A stretch of 64,000 nt of DNA from Hyphomicrobiales bacterium (GTDB lineage Bacteria; Pseudomonadota; Alphaproteobacteria; Rhizobiales; Rhizobiaceae): positions 1 to 64,000 of the forward strand of contig QEVK01000003.1 in assembly GCA_003577315.1 (NCBI GenBank), written 5' to 3'. The notes under the pieces are model-generated. The model had not been told where the DNA came from, made no database searches, and saw only the letters and a list, made by a program, of their open reading frames with translations. Shown here piece after piece: positions 1 to 14,531 of this stretch (its first letter is position 1; each line of letters begins with the position of its first letter). The position numbers and the translations under genes were made by a program.

Positions 1-2766
<2,766 letters not shown>

Positions 2767-2793
2767 GCGGCGCTCGCCAGGAACGCAAAGCGG

Positions 2794-2820
2794 AAGGCCG
2801 CCGGGCGCACCGGCGGCCTT
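2794..2820 (+). terminator. rpoC terminator hairpin
   Basis: A perfect 11-bp stem (AAGGCCGCCGG paired with CCGGCGGCCTT) encloses a 5-base loop 28 bases after the rpoC stop. The following bases (CCTCGTC) are pyrimidine-rich but lack a true U run. It is probably an intrinsic terminator of the rpo transcript. Confidence 0.6.
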
Positions 2821-2907
2821 CCTCGTCTGGCCGTCCTTCTCCCCGCGTCCCGTCTGCCTCGGCAGGCAGGGTGGTGTTTTTACGGTATCGCCGAAGCCAA
2901 ATATTAA

Positions 2908-4107
2908 GTGGCCGTTAACCTTGCCGACCTGCTATCGTGGATCGGGCATGAGGGGAGGCGTGTCATTCTGAATGAAGACGATGTTACGCGAGCCGTCGGC
3001 GCGATCGGCGAACGCCTGAGCGAGGTGGCCTGGGGCAGGGGAACCTGGGAGGACGTGTGCAGGTCCCTTGCCGGCATCCTGCCCGGCTCGGTCCCGATCA
3101 TCCGCAATGTCGATCTGCCGCGGCAGGCCGTCAACGCCATGTTCGTGGAGGGAATGGACCCCGACCGCGTGAGCGCCTACTGCGACCGCTATGTGGCGAT
3201 CGACCCGTGGCTGGCCTTCGCGAGCACGATACCGGACGGGGAAATCCGCGTCACCGAGCGCGATTGCCCCTCGTCCGCCTTCCACGACAGCGAGTTCTAT
3301 GCCGACTGGCTGGCCGCGCAGGACAACCTGAAGGCGGCGACGGGCATCCGCGTCGATGTCGACGCCCACAACACCGTCATCGTGTGCTGGCACTACGGCG
3401 TCGAGCAGGCGCCCCGGTGCGACGGGCCGGCGGCGGCCGTGCTGGAGGGGGTGAAGGCCGGCCTGGTCGACGCCGTGCGCAGCGCGGCCATGCTGCGGCG
3501 GGGGCTGGAGCACAGCCGCAGGCTCGGGCCGCTGATCGAGCGCATCGACGGCGCTGCCGTGCTGGTCGACGCCAGGCGGCGCATCCGCGAGGCGAATGCC
3601 GAAGCCTCGGTCGCCATGGTGCACGGCGACGTGCTGAGCGGCGCCGGCAACACGCTGGCGCTGCGCGATCCCGGCGCCCAGCGCTGGCTGGAGGAGACGC
3701 TCGCCAACCTGCTGGCGGGACGGCGGCCGGCAGCGACGGTGGCGGCCTTCGCCGCCAGGGATAGGGTGTTCCGCGTCAGCGTGACGCGCGCGCCCGACCA
3801 TGGCGAGCCCGGCTTCGCCCTTCTGGTGCGCCCGCGCCCGCAGGCGCTCGTCGTCGTGCGGCCGCTGACGGGCGTGCCGCTGCGGCTCGACGCCTGCGCG
3901 CTCCAGCTCGCCTTCGGCCTCTCGGGGGCTGAGACGCGGCTGTGCGAGATCCTGGCCAATGGCTGGTCGCTGGCCGAGGCGGCGGGCATCCTGCGCATTT
4001 CGGAGGGAACGGTGCGGCAGCGCGCCAAGGCCATCTTCCAGAAGACCGCCACCCACCGCCAGGGCCAGTTGATCGCGCTCGTCACGCGCTTTGCCGCCGA
4101 TTACTGA
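2908..4107 (+). CDS. LuxR-type helix-turn-helix transcriptional regulator
   Basis: This is a 399-residue protein with a C-terminal LuxR/GerE-type DNA-binding domain at about residues 335-395 (LSGAETRLCEILANG, then SLAEAAGILRISEGTVRQR). The N-terminal 320 residues look like a sensory or linker region, but I recognise no named domain; it contains no transmembrane segment. It has the layout of orphan LuxR regulators with long N-termini, so its ligand and targets are unknown. The start is uncertain. The GTG at 2908 has no ribosome binding site, while a strong AGGGGAGG lies at 2951-2958 with no in-frame ATG or GTG behind it. It sits alone between rpoC and recA. Confidence 0.75.
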   Translation: MAVNLADLLSWIGHEGRRVILNEDDVTRAVGAIGERLSEVAWGRGTWEDVCRSLAGILPGSVPIIRNVDLPRQAVNAMFVEGMDPDRVSAYCDRYVAIDPWLAFASTIPDGEIRVTERDCPSSAFHDSEFYADWLAAQDNLKAATGIRVDVDAHNTVIVCWHYGVEQAPRCDGPAAAVLEGVKAGLVDAVRSAAMLRRGLEHSRRLGPLIERIDGAAVLVDARRRIREANAEASVAMVHGDVLSGAGNTLALRDPGAQRWLEETLANLLAGRRPAATVAAFAARDRVFRVSVTRAPDHGEPGFALLVRPRPQALVVVRPLTGVPLRLDACALQLAFGLSGAETRLCEILANGWSLAEAAGILRISEGTVRQRAKAIFQKTATHRQGQLIALVTRFAADY

Positions 4108-4162
4108 GTCCGGCGGAACCGCGCGGATGCCGCGTTCGGCTCCATTCCGTCAATACAAATCA

Positions 4163-4232
4163 GGAACAAAATGAATTGTTCCATATGAATCAATATGATG
4201 GGTCTCTTGCCAAATCGGAACAAAAAAGGTAC
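4163..4232 (+). promoter_or_regulatory. recA control region with LexA-like box and a palindrome
   Basis: Positions 4218-4232 read GAAC-AAAAAAG-GTAC, one base off the alphaproteobacterial SOS consensus GAAC-N7-GAAC (the complement of GTTC-N7-GTTC), and lie 58 bases before the recA start. Upstream, 4163-4182 is a perfect inverted repeat GGAACA-N8-TGTTCC that contains a GAAC/GTTC pair at a different spacing. SOS control of recA is expected; which of the two elements LexA binds here is inference. Confidence 0.5.
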
Positions 4233-4290
4233 AAAAAATCCCGGGACACCGGACAAACCGGCTTCGCCGGCGATCAAGGGGTAGGTTATC

Positions 4291-5385
<1,095 letters not shown>

Positions 5386-5792
5386 GCAAGGGGCGGCGGG
5401 CGCAGGCGCGCCCGGCGCTGCTGCGGGGAGGGCGTCCGCTTCCTCCCGCGCCTCTCCCATGGCGTCCGTTCTTGCGGGGCCGCCGGCCGAAGCGCCGGCG
5501 GCTTCCGCCGTTTCGGGAGCGGCGTCTTTCCGATGCCGCCCGTTCCGGCGCAGCGCTCGCGAGGCCGTATCGTCGCCTGCGCTGCGTCTTGCCACGTTTG
5601 CGGGCGGGGGGCTTTTCGGCGACGGCGCCTGCGGCCGCCGGGCCTTGTTGACGGCCGCGCGGGGGCGCGCCGATCCGGCTGCATTTATGCGATGCGAGGT
5701 GTTTCCACCGCGCGGCAAAATGCTCTAAAAGCCTGTCCTGAATTTTCCCTGTTCCCGGAGCCCGCGCGGCTCCTTCGCAGAAGGCTTTCGGC
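5386..5792 (+). other. recA-alaS intergenic region
   Basis: This 407-base stretch has very GC-rich open frames in several phases but no conserved protein. It contains the hairpins CGGGCGC/GCGCCCG (5397-5414) and GCCGCCGGC/GCCGGCGGC (5479-5502). Close to alaS there is a nested leader structure: AAAGCC at 5728-5733 can pair with GGCTTT at 5783-5788, enclosing GGAGCC/GGCTCC (5757-5773). Any regulatory role is unproven. Confidence 0.5.
5479..5502 (+). terminator. probable recA terminator hairpin
   Basis: A 9-bp perfect GC stem (GCCGCCGGC paired with GCCGGCGGC, 6-base loop) lies 94 bases after the recA stop and is followed by TTCCGCC. No U tract follows, so termination strength is uncertain. Confidence 0.4.
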
Positions 5793-8456
<2,664 letters not shown>

Positions 8457-9416
8457 AAGCGGCCGCGAGTGGCGGCCGGACATCTCGCGCCCGGCCTTGC
8501 CGCCGCGACGACGGCGGATTGCGCGGAAAGGCTCGGGCGCTTTCGCCGCAGCCGGTGGCGTTGCGAATGGTCAGAAGGCGGCCGCTGCCGCGCGCGGCTC
8601 TTTGGAGAGGCAGCTTGCTTTATTTGCAGTAGTATTCTCTAATATAATAAAATAGTAGAATCTGCTAATATAAATGGGGCGCGCCGTTCTCAGATACGAG
8701 ATGCGTGGGGCGTGAGCGGCATCGATGCTGTTACGCGCCTGTCGTTGGCCGTGATGGTCGAGGCCGGGCCTGCGAAGCGGCGGCGGGACCACCTCGGGAA
8801 CGAGGTTGCGATGCACCGTGCCGCAAGCCGCGGAGGATCGGCCGGCCGTCCTCGCGCTTCCGATATTGCCGTCACGTGACGGACCATGTCGATCGCGGGC
8901 GCGGCGTTCCCCGGCGGACATGGAGCGCCTGGGAAGGGATTGTCCGGGCGCGATATTCGCCTTGCATCTGATCGACCGTATGCAAGGTCCGGCCGTTCAT
9001 GGCGAGGGCGGTGCGGTTGTGCATTCGTTCCACGGTTCGTCACGCCAGTCCTTCAGGCCAATTCCTCAGGCGGAGGCCCATGACAAGGGCGACAGGCGCC
9101 CCCATGGATAAAAGTCGCATAAGATAGATTATGGAACTTACAGGGGCTGCCAGCACCGCGGAATCCGGGGTTCGGGATCGCGCGCCAGCAAGGATTCCGG
9201 GTTCCTGCTTCCGCGAGTTGTAGCGCTTCCCGGCCGGAGCCGCCGTGACGCCCCGGTCGCCGGAACCGCGGCGCGCGCCGCGATCGCGGCATTCGCGATC
9301 ACGATCAGCCCGGTCCCGTTCGCGTACTCTCCGACAAACCATGACGACGAGTGCCTCGAAACGCGGCGAACGACCCAAGATGCCGCAGGATGGCCGGCGG
9401 CGGCGCGCCGCCGTCG
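8457..9416. other. 960-base gene-free region containing a dif-like site
   Basis: Short open frames exist on both strands, but none resembles a protein family or has a convincing ribosome binding site. A hairpin GGCCGC/GCGGCC (8461-8477) follows the alaS stop. Positions 8620-8680 form an AT-rich island in otherwise GC-rich DNA, with an imperfect inverted repeat (GCAG..ATTCT and AGAATCTGC). A KOPS octamer GGGAAGGG sits at 8931-8938 and the dif-like site at 9112-9139. An inverted pair GGAATCC/GGATTCC lies at 9160-9199. Gene orientation switches from + to - across this region. Confidence 0.7.
9112..9139. other. dif: dif-like XerCD recombination site (replication terminus)
   Basis: This is a 28-base site with two 11-base arms around a 6-base centre. 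The core is CGCATAA, GATAGA, TTATG, followed by GAACTT. Against E. coli dif it matches about 17 of 28 positions, including all of CGCATAA and TTATG. XerC/XerD use such a site to resolve chromosome dimers, and FtsK finds it by reading polar GGGNAGGG octamers. Such octamers run on the + strand left of the site (3033, 5425, 6680, 8352, 8931) and on the - strand right of it (10565, 13030, 13061, 27071, 31172, 32180, 32216, 39002, 39464, 50089, 56493, 58711). I found none in the opposite sense by eye. The polarity switch is strong independent support. Confidence 0.8.
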
Positions 9417-10229
9417 CTACAGCGGCAGTTCGATGGCGAGGCCGTCATAGGCCGGCTCGACATGCTCCGGCGTCTCGGCCAGCACCGTCGCGTAGTCGAG
9501 CGGAATGTGCATGTGGGTTAGCACCGCGCGCTTCGGCGCCAGCTTCGCGATCCATTCCAGCGCCTGCGCCAGCGAGAAATGGCTCGGATGCGGCCGGTAT
9601 TGCAGCGCGTCGATGACCAGCAGGTCGAGCCCGGCGAGCCGCGCCGCCGTCTGTGCCGGAAAGTCGCTGACGTCGGGGCAATAGGCCATGGAGCCGATGC
9701 GGAAGCCGAGCGTCATGGTGTCGCCGTGGATCTGCAGCAGCGGCTCGAAGGTGATCGGCCCGCCGGCGCCGTTCACCGTGAAGGCCGCGTCATGCTCGAT
9801 CTCGTGCGGCTCGACGATCGGCGGATAGGAACTGCCGGGCGGCGTCTCGAAGCAGTATCCGAAGCCCTCGCGCAGCCGCGACAGCGTCGGCTCGTCGGCG
9901 AAGATGTCGATGCGGCGGCGCTGGGCGAGAAAATAGCCGCGCAGGTCGTCGATGCCGTGGATATGGTCGGCATGGGCGTGGGTGTAGACCACGGCGTCGA
10001 GATGCGCGGCGCCGGCGTCGAGCATCTGGTCGCGGAAATCCGGGCCGGTGTCGACGGCGACACGGGTTATTTCACCGGATGCTGAAATGCGCTCGACCAG
10101 CGCGGCGGCGCGCCGGCGCCTGTTCTTCGGATTTGCCGGATCGCAGGCGCCCCAGTCGCCGATGATGCGCGGCGTGCCGGGCGACGAGCCGCAGCCGGTG
10201 ATGACGATGCGCAGGCGCTCAGACGTCAT
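9417..10229 (-). CDS. MBL-fold metal-dependent hydrolase (PhnP-like)
   Basis: This 270-residue metallo-beta-lactamase-fold hydrolase shows the metal-binding signature THAHADHIHG (HxHxDH). Further ligand candidates lie in LLQIHGD, CPDVSDFP and VLTHMHIP. The opening MTSERLRIVITGCGSSPGTP, with an extended GDWGACDP loop, is typical of the PhnP/RNase-Z-like phosphodiesterase group found next to tatD in alphaproteobacteria. The substrate is unknown; a cyclic phosphate or phosphodiester is plausible. The ATG at 10229 overlaps the tatD stop by 11 bases, so translation is probably coupled. It is the last gene of the rlpA-to-tatD operon. Confidence 0.85.
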   Translation of the reverse strand: MTSERLRIVITGCGSSPGTPRIIGDWGACDPANPKNRRRRAAALVERISASGEITRVAVDTGPDFRDQMLDAGAAHLDAVVYTHAHADHIHGIDDLRGYFLAQRRRIDIFADEPTLSRLREGFGYCFETPPGSSYPPIVEPHEIEHDAAFTVNGAGGPITFEPLLQIHGDTMTLGFRIGSMAYCPDVSDFPAQTAARLAGLDLLVIDALQYRPHPSHFSLAQALEWIAKLAPKRAVLTHMHIPLDYATVLAETPEHVEPAYDGLAIELPL

Positions 10230-11004
10230 CGCGCGGCATCTTGCTGAAAAGACGGAAGAAATTCTCCGTGGTGATTTGCGCGATCTCGGCCTCGGAAACG
10301 CCGATGGCCTGCGCCAGCACCCTCGCCGTCTCCGCCACATAAGCCGGCTCGTTGCGCTTGCCGCGCCAGGGCTGCGGCGCAAGATAGGGCGCGTCGGTCT
10401 CGACCAGCAGCCGCTCGCGCGGCAGAATCTGAGCGATGGCGCGCAGCTCGTGCGAGCGCTTGAAGGTCAGGATGCCGGAGAAGGAGACGTAGCCGCCGAG
10501 CGCGACGCCGGCCTCGGCGAGCGCGCGGCCCGAGGAAAAGCAGTGCAGGACGAAGGGGAAGGCTCCCTTCCCGGTCTCGTCCTCGAGGATCGCGGCCATG
10601 TCGTCGTCGGCGTCGCGGGCGTGGATGACGAGCGGCAGGCCGGTCATGCGCGCGGCCGCGATGTGGGTGCGCAGGCCGCTCGCCTGCGTCTCGCGCGGGG
10701 AATGGTCGTAGAAATAGTCGAGGCCGGCCTCGCCGATCGCCACCACCTTGGGGTGAGAGGCCAAGCGCACCAGCTCGTCGGCGGTCACGTCCGGCTCCTC
10801 GGCGGCATTGTGCGGATGCGTGCCGACCGAGCAATAGACCTGGGGGTAGGCTTCCGCGATGGCGCGAATCTCGGCGAAGCGGCGCACGCGCGTCGAGATC
10901 GTGACCATGCGCCCGACCCCGGCGCCAAGCGCGCGCGCCACAACGGCGTCGCGCTCGGCGGCGAAGTCGGGAAAGTCGAGGTGGCAGTGGCTGTCGACCA
11001 GCAT
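10219..11004 (-). CDS. tatD: TatD family metal-dependent deoxyribonuclease
   Basis: This 261-residue TIM-barrel metallohydrolase of the TatD family acts as a 3'-5' exonuclease in DNA repair and turnover. Metal ligands are visible in order: DSHCHLDFP (HxH near residue 6), GEAGLDYFY (Glu), VIHARDA (His), LHCFSS (His) and VETDAPYLAP (Asp). The start ATG at 11004 follows the metG stop by 11 bases, and the stop overlaps the next gene. The metG-tatD-MBL order is standard in Rhizobiales. All catalytic residues are present. Confidence 0.93.
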   Translation of the reverse strand: MLVDSHCHLDFPDFAAERDAVVARALGAGVGRMVTISTRVRRFAEIRAIAEAYPQVYCSVGTHPHNAAEEPDVTADELVRLASHPKVVAIGEAGLDYFYDHSPRETQASGLRTHIAAARMTGLPLVIHARDADDDMAAILEDETGKGAFPFVLHCFSSGRALAEAGVALGGYVSFSGILTFKRSHELRAIAQILPRERLLVETDAPYLAPQPWRGKRNEPAYVAETARVLAQAIGVSEAEIAQITTENFFRLFSKMPRDDV

Positions 11005-11015
11005 GATCGCGACCG

Positions 11016-12566
11016 TCAGCCCGCCTCGCCCTGCTCGACATAGCGCGGGAACACGCCCTGCGGGGCCGGAAGCGCGGTGCCCGGCTCCAGCGCGTGCGCG
11101 TCGCCGAGATGGGCGAAGCTGCGCGCGTCTTGCGGCACGGCCAGCAGGTCGAGCAGCTTGCCCGACGATCCCGGCATGTAGGGCTGGCACAGGATCGCCA
11201 CACGGCGCACGGCCTCGGCCGTCACCCACAGCACGGTCTCCATGCGCGCGGGGTCGGTCTTCTTCAGCGCCCACGGTTCCTGCCCGGCAAAGTAGCGGTT
11301 GGCCTCGGCGACCACGGCGAAGATGGCGGCAAGGCCGGTGTGGATGGCCTGCACCTTCATCGCCTCGCGCGCCGTCGCCAGCGCCGCCTCGGCCTGGGCC
11401 AGGATGGCGCGGTCGGCCTCCTGCAACTCGCCCCTTTGCGGCACGACGCCGCCGCAGTTCCTGGCGATCATCGACAGCGAGCGCTGCGCCAGATTGCCGA
11501 GGTCGTTGGCAAGGTCGGCATTGGTGCGGTTGACGATGGCCTCGTGGCTGTAGTTGCCGTCCTGGCCGAACGGCACCTCGCGTAAGAGGAAATAGCGCAC
11601 CTGGTCGAGACCGTAATGCTCGACCAGCGCGAACGGATCGATGACGTTGCCGACCGACTTCGACATCTTCTCGCCGCGGTTGAAGACGAAGCCGTGGCCG
11701 AAGACGCGCTTCGGCACCGCGATGCCCGCCGACATCAGGAAGGCCGGCCAGTAGATGGCATGGAAACGGGTGATGTCCTTGCCGATGACGTGGAGGTCGG
11801 CTGGCCAGAATGGCCAAAGCTCATCGTTTTCATCGGGATAGCCGACGCCAGTGATGTAGTTCGTGAGCGCGTCGACCCACACATACATCACGTGCTTCTC
11901 GTCGCCCGGCACCGGGATGCCCCAGTCGAAGGTGGTGCGTGAGACCGACAGGTCCTTCAGGCCCGACCGGACGAAGCTGACGATCTCGTTCCTGCGCTCG
12001 GCGGGCCCGATGAAGTCGGGATGCTCCTCGTAGAGCCTGAGCAGACGGTCGCCATAGGCGGAGAGGCGGAAGAAGTAGCTTTCCTCCTCCACCCATTCGA
12101 CCGGCGTTCCCTGCGGGCCGTAGCGCACGCCGTCGTCGCGGACTTCCGTCTCCTCCTCGCCGTAATAGGCTTCGTCGCGCACCGAATACCAGCCGGCATA
12201 GCCGCCCTTGTAGATGTCGCCATTGGCGGCCATCGCCTTCCAGATCGCCTGGCTGGAGCGGTAGTGGCGTTCCTCGGTGGTGCGGATGAAGTCGTCGTTG
12301 GAGGCGTTCAGCGCCGTCGCCATGCGCTGGAACTCGGCCGCGTTGCGGTCGGCCAGCTCGCGCGGCGTAATGCCCTCCTTGCGCGCGGTCTGGTGCATCT
12401 TGATGCCGTGCTCGTCCGTGCCGGTCAGGAAATAGACCTGCTTTCCGTCGAGCCGCTGGAAGCGCGCCAGCGCGTCGGTGGCGATCAGCTCGTAGGCGTG
12501 GCCGATATGCGGCTTGCCGTTCGGATAGGAGATGGCGGTGGTGATGTAATAGCGCTCGGCGGACAT
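11016..12566 (-). CDS. metG: methionyl-tRNA synthetase
   Basis: This class I synthetase charges tRNA-Met. The product has 516 residues, the short form without the C-terminal EMAPII-like tRNA-binding domain. The HIGH-type motif is KPHIGHAY near residue 15, and the KMSKS loop is [10 protein letters not shown] near 300. The connective region carries no zinc-binding cysteines, so this is a zinc-less type. The start is placed at [17 protein letters not shown] (ATG at 12566). An upstream in-frame ATG at 12617 would add 17 unconserved residues. The coding strand shows no clear Shine-Dalgarno before 12566. Confidence 0.96.
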   Translation of the reverse strand: MSAERYYITTAISYPNGKPHIGHAYELIATDALARFQRLDGKQVYFLTGTDEHGIKMHQTARKEGITPRELADRNAAEFQRMATALNASNDDFIRTTEERHYRSSQAIWKAMAANGDIYKGGYAGWYSVRDEAYYGEEETEVRDDGVRYGPQGTPVEWVEEESYFFRLSAYGDRLLRLYEEHPDFIGPAERRNEIVSFVRSGLKDLSVSRTTFDWGIPVPGDEKHVMYVWVDALTNYITGVGYPDENDELWPFWPADLHVIGKDITRFHAIYWPAFLMSAGIAVPKRVFGHGFVFNRGEKMSKSVGNVIDPFALVEHYGLDQVRYFLLREVPFGQDGNYSHEAIVNRTNADLANDLGNLAQRSLSMIARNCGGVVPQRGELQEADRAILAQAEAALATAREAMKVQAIHTGLAAIFAVVAEANRYFAGQEPWALKKTDPARMETVLWVTAEAVRRVAILCQPYMPGSSGKLLDLLAVPQDARSFAHLGDAHALEPGTALPAPQGVFPRYVEQGEAG

Positions 12567-12613
12567 GGGAGGGATTTTCCGGCAATATTCTCGTGTCTGG
12601 CGGGTGAGATAAC

Positions 12614-12669
12614 CCATCGCGGAGGCGATGGCTATCGACGATTTCCCAGGCCCTTTTCCGGGGCCTTTC
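12614..12669 (-). terminator. hairpins between holB and metG
   Basis: Read on the - strand just after the holB stop, AGGCCC and GGGCCT form a 6-bp stem at about 12650-12669. Further on, CCATCGC-GGAG-GCGATGG forms a perfect 7-bp stem at 12614-12631. Either could attenuate transcription into metG or simply mark a processing site. There is no clear U tract. Confidence 0.3.
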
Positions 12670-13725
12670 CTATGGCTTCGCCGCCCGCCACATTCGCCGC
12701 AGCAGGCCCATGGCGTGCTGGCGCTTGTCGAGATTGTAGGTTTCCGTCTCGGCCGTCATGCGCTCGATCTCGCGCCACAGCTCCGACAGGGCAGCCGCGC
12801 CGGCGAGGTCGCCGCCCGCCGCCGCCTGCCGCGCCCAGCGGGCGACGGCGTCGAGCGCCGTCTGGCCGAAGAGCGAGAACTGCACCGCCGCGTCGCGGCC
12901 GCTGACGGCTTCCGCCACCCGCCACGCCTCGGCAACGGGGAAATCCCTTGCCTCGACCACCCTGGCGACCGCCTCGGCGATGTCGAGGCCGCCATAGCGG
13001 GTCAAAAGCAGCGCCTCGCGCACGCTGCCCCCTGCCCGTGCCGCCAGCGCCGCGCGCGCGCCCTCCCCGTCCGGCAGGCCCGCATCGAGATGGTCCAGCA
13101 CGACAAGCAGCGCCTGCGGCTCCAGCGGCCTCAGCCGCACCAGATGGCAGCGCGAGCGGATGGTGGGCAGCAGCGCGCCGGGCGAATGGGCGATCAGCAC
13201 GAACAGGGTGCGCGCCGGCGGCTCCTCCAGGTTCTTGAGCAGCGCGTTCGCGGCGTTGACGTTCATGTCGTCGGCCGGATCGACGATGACGACGCGCCAG
13301 CTCCCGTCATGCGAGGTCATCGACAGGAAGCGGCCGATGCGGCGGATCTCGTCCACCGTCACGGCCGACCTGAACGCTTTGGTCTTGTCGTTGAGCGGCC
13401 GCGTCAGGTGCAGCACGCCGGGATGCGCGCCCTGCGCGATCTGCCGGAACAGGACCGACGCAGGATCGCGCGGCGACAGGGTCGAAGGCGCCGTGCGCGC
13501 GTCGGGGTGGGCGAGAAGGTGCTCGGCAAGGTGGAAGGCGAAGGTCGCCTTGCCGATGCCGGCCGGGCCGGCGATGAGCAGCGCGTGGTGCAGCCGGCCG
13601 GCGCGATAGGCGGCGGCCACCTGCGCGGCCGCCTCGTCGTGGCCGACGAGCAGCGCGTTCTCCGCCGGCTCGGCGATCTCGGGGATGGTGTCGAACTGCT
13701 CGGGGGAAAGGCGGGTGAAGCTCAT
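12670..13725 (-). CDS. holB: DNA polymerase III delta' subunit
   Basis: Delta' is the fixed subunit of the clamp loader that places the beta clamp on DNA. The product has 351 residues. It shows an AAA+ P-loop ([13 protein letters not shown] near residue 55), the conserved [14 protein letters not shown] segment and the SRC motif (RSRCHLVRL) typical of clamp-loader subunits. The ATG at 13725 overlaps the tmk stop in a TCAT (ATGA) junction, so the genes are translationally coupled. The tmk-holB pairing is widely conserved in bacteria and supports the call. Confidence 0.92.
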   Translation of the reverse strand: MSFTRLSPEQFDTIPEIAEPAENALLVGHDEAAAQVAAAYRAGRLHHALLIAGPAGIGKATFAFHLAEHLLAHPDARTAPSTLSPRDPASVLFRQIAQGAHPGVLHLTRPLNDKTKAFRSAVTVDEIRRIGRFLSMTSHDGSWRVVIVDPADDMNVNAANALLKNLEEPPARTLFVLIAHSPGALLPTIRSRCHLVRLRPLEPQALLVVLDHLDAGLPDGEGARAALAARAGGSVREALLLTRYGGLDIAEAVARVVEARDFPVAEAWRVAEAVSGRDAAVQFSLFGQTALDAVARWARQAAAGGDLAGAAALSELWREIERMTAETETYNLDKRQHAMGLLRRMWRAAKP

Positions 13726-14462
13726 GCCGCCCCCGCCTTCCCGGCTGCCCCTGTCTTCTCGACCGGCCGCGGCGCTTGCGCCCTGCCGCCCGCGCCCAGC
13801 CGCCGCGTCACCAGCGCCTGCACGGCGCGGACGATGGCGGTCGCCACCTTGGTGGGCGCGCGCGTCGTGTCGACGACCACGCAGCGCTGCGGTTCGGCGC
13901 GCGCGATCGCCAGGAAGGCGTCGCGGCGGCGTCGATGGACCTCCAGCGCCTCCTTCTCGTAGCGGTCGGCCGCCTCGTCGCCGCGCCGCCTGGTGGCCCG
14001 GCGCATGCCTTCGGCCGGGTCGACGTCGAGGATGACCGTCAGGTCCGGCATCGTGCCGGCGACCGCCACCTTCTCCAGCGCCTGCATGAAGGCGGGCTCG
14101 AGGCCGCCGGTGACGCCCTGATAGACGCGACTGGAATCGATGAAGCGGTCGCACAGCACGATGGCGCCGCGCTCGACGGCCGGGCGGATCACCTGGTCGA
14201 CATGGTCGGCGCGGGCGGCGGCGAACAGGATCGCCTCCATCGCCGGCCCGAACGGCTCGGCCGCGCCCGAAAGGATGACGTGGCGGACCGCTTCGGCGCC
14301 CGGCGAGCCGCCCGGTTCGCGCGTCACCACCACCTCGTGGCCCAGCTCGCGCAGGGTCGCGGCCAGCCGCGCGATCTGCGTCGACTTGCCGGCGCCCTCG
14401 CCGCCCTCGAAGGTGATGAAGATGCCGCGCGCCACGCCAGCCTTCCGTGCATCCGATTCCAC
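13722..14462 (-). CDS. tmk: thymidylate kinase
   Basis: This enzyme phosphorylates dTMP to dTDP in dTTP synthesis. The product has 246 residues, slightly longer than usual owing to an Ala/Gly-rich C-terminal tail (about 25 residues, ending [12 protein letters not shown]). Motifs are the P-loop [11 protein letters not shown] near residue 18, the substrate loop TREPGG and DRFIDSS. The start is ATG at 14462 (MESDARKAG). A downstream start at residue 13 cannot be excluded because the conserved part opens at GIFITFEGG. It lies between dacA and holB in the same operon. Confidence 0.94.
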   Translation of the reverse strand: MESDARKAGVARGIFITFEGGEGAGKSTQIARLAATLRELGHEVVVTREPGGSPGAEAVRHVILSGAAEPFGPAMEAILFAAARADHVDQVIRPAVERGAIVLCDRFIDSSRVYQGVTGGLEPAFMQALEKVAVAGTMPDLTVILDVDPAEGMRRATRRRGDEAADRYEKEALEVHRRRRDAFLAIARAEPQRCVVVDTTRAPTKVATAIVRAVQALVTRRLGAGGRAQAPRPVEKTGAAGKAGAA

Positions 14463-14531
14463 CGAACCTCAGCCTTCAAATAGGCGAGACGGGCGCAAAA
14501 AGCCACGGCGGGCGGCAATGGCGGAAGCCGT

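Noticed and set aside
5386..5792. T-box or similar riboswitch before alaS
   Set aside because: No T-box sequence or antiterminator is visible, and T-boxes are not expected in alphaproteobacteria.
8705..9111. Several 60-120 residue frames between alaS and the dif-like site
   Set aside because: They have no ribosome binding site, no family resemblance and mutually overlapping frames on both strands; they are typical chance frames at this GC content.
9160..9199. Inverted pair GGAATCC/GGATTCC near dif as an element end
   Set aside because: It is only 7 bp, with no target duplication or transposase nearby.
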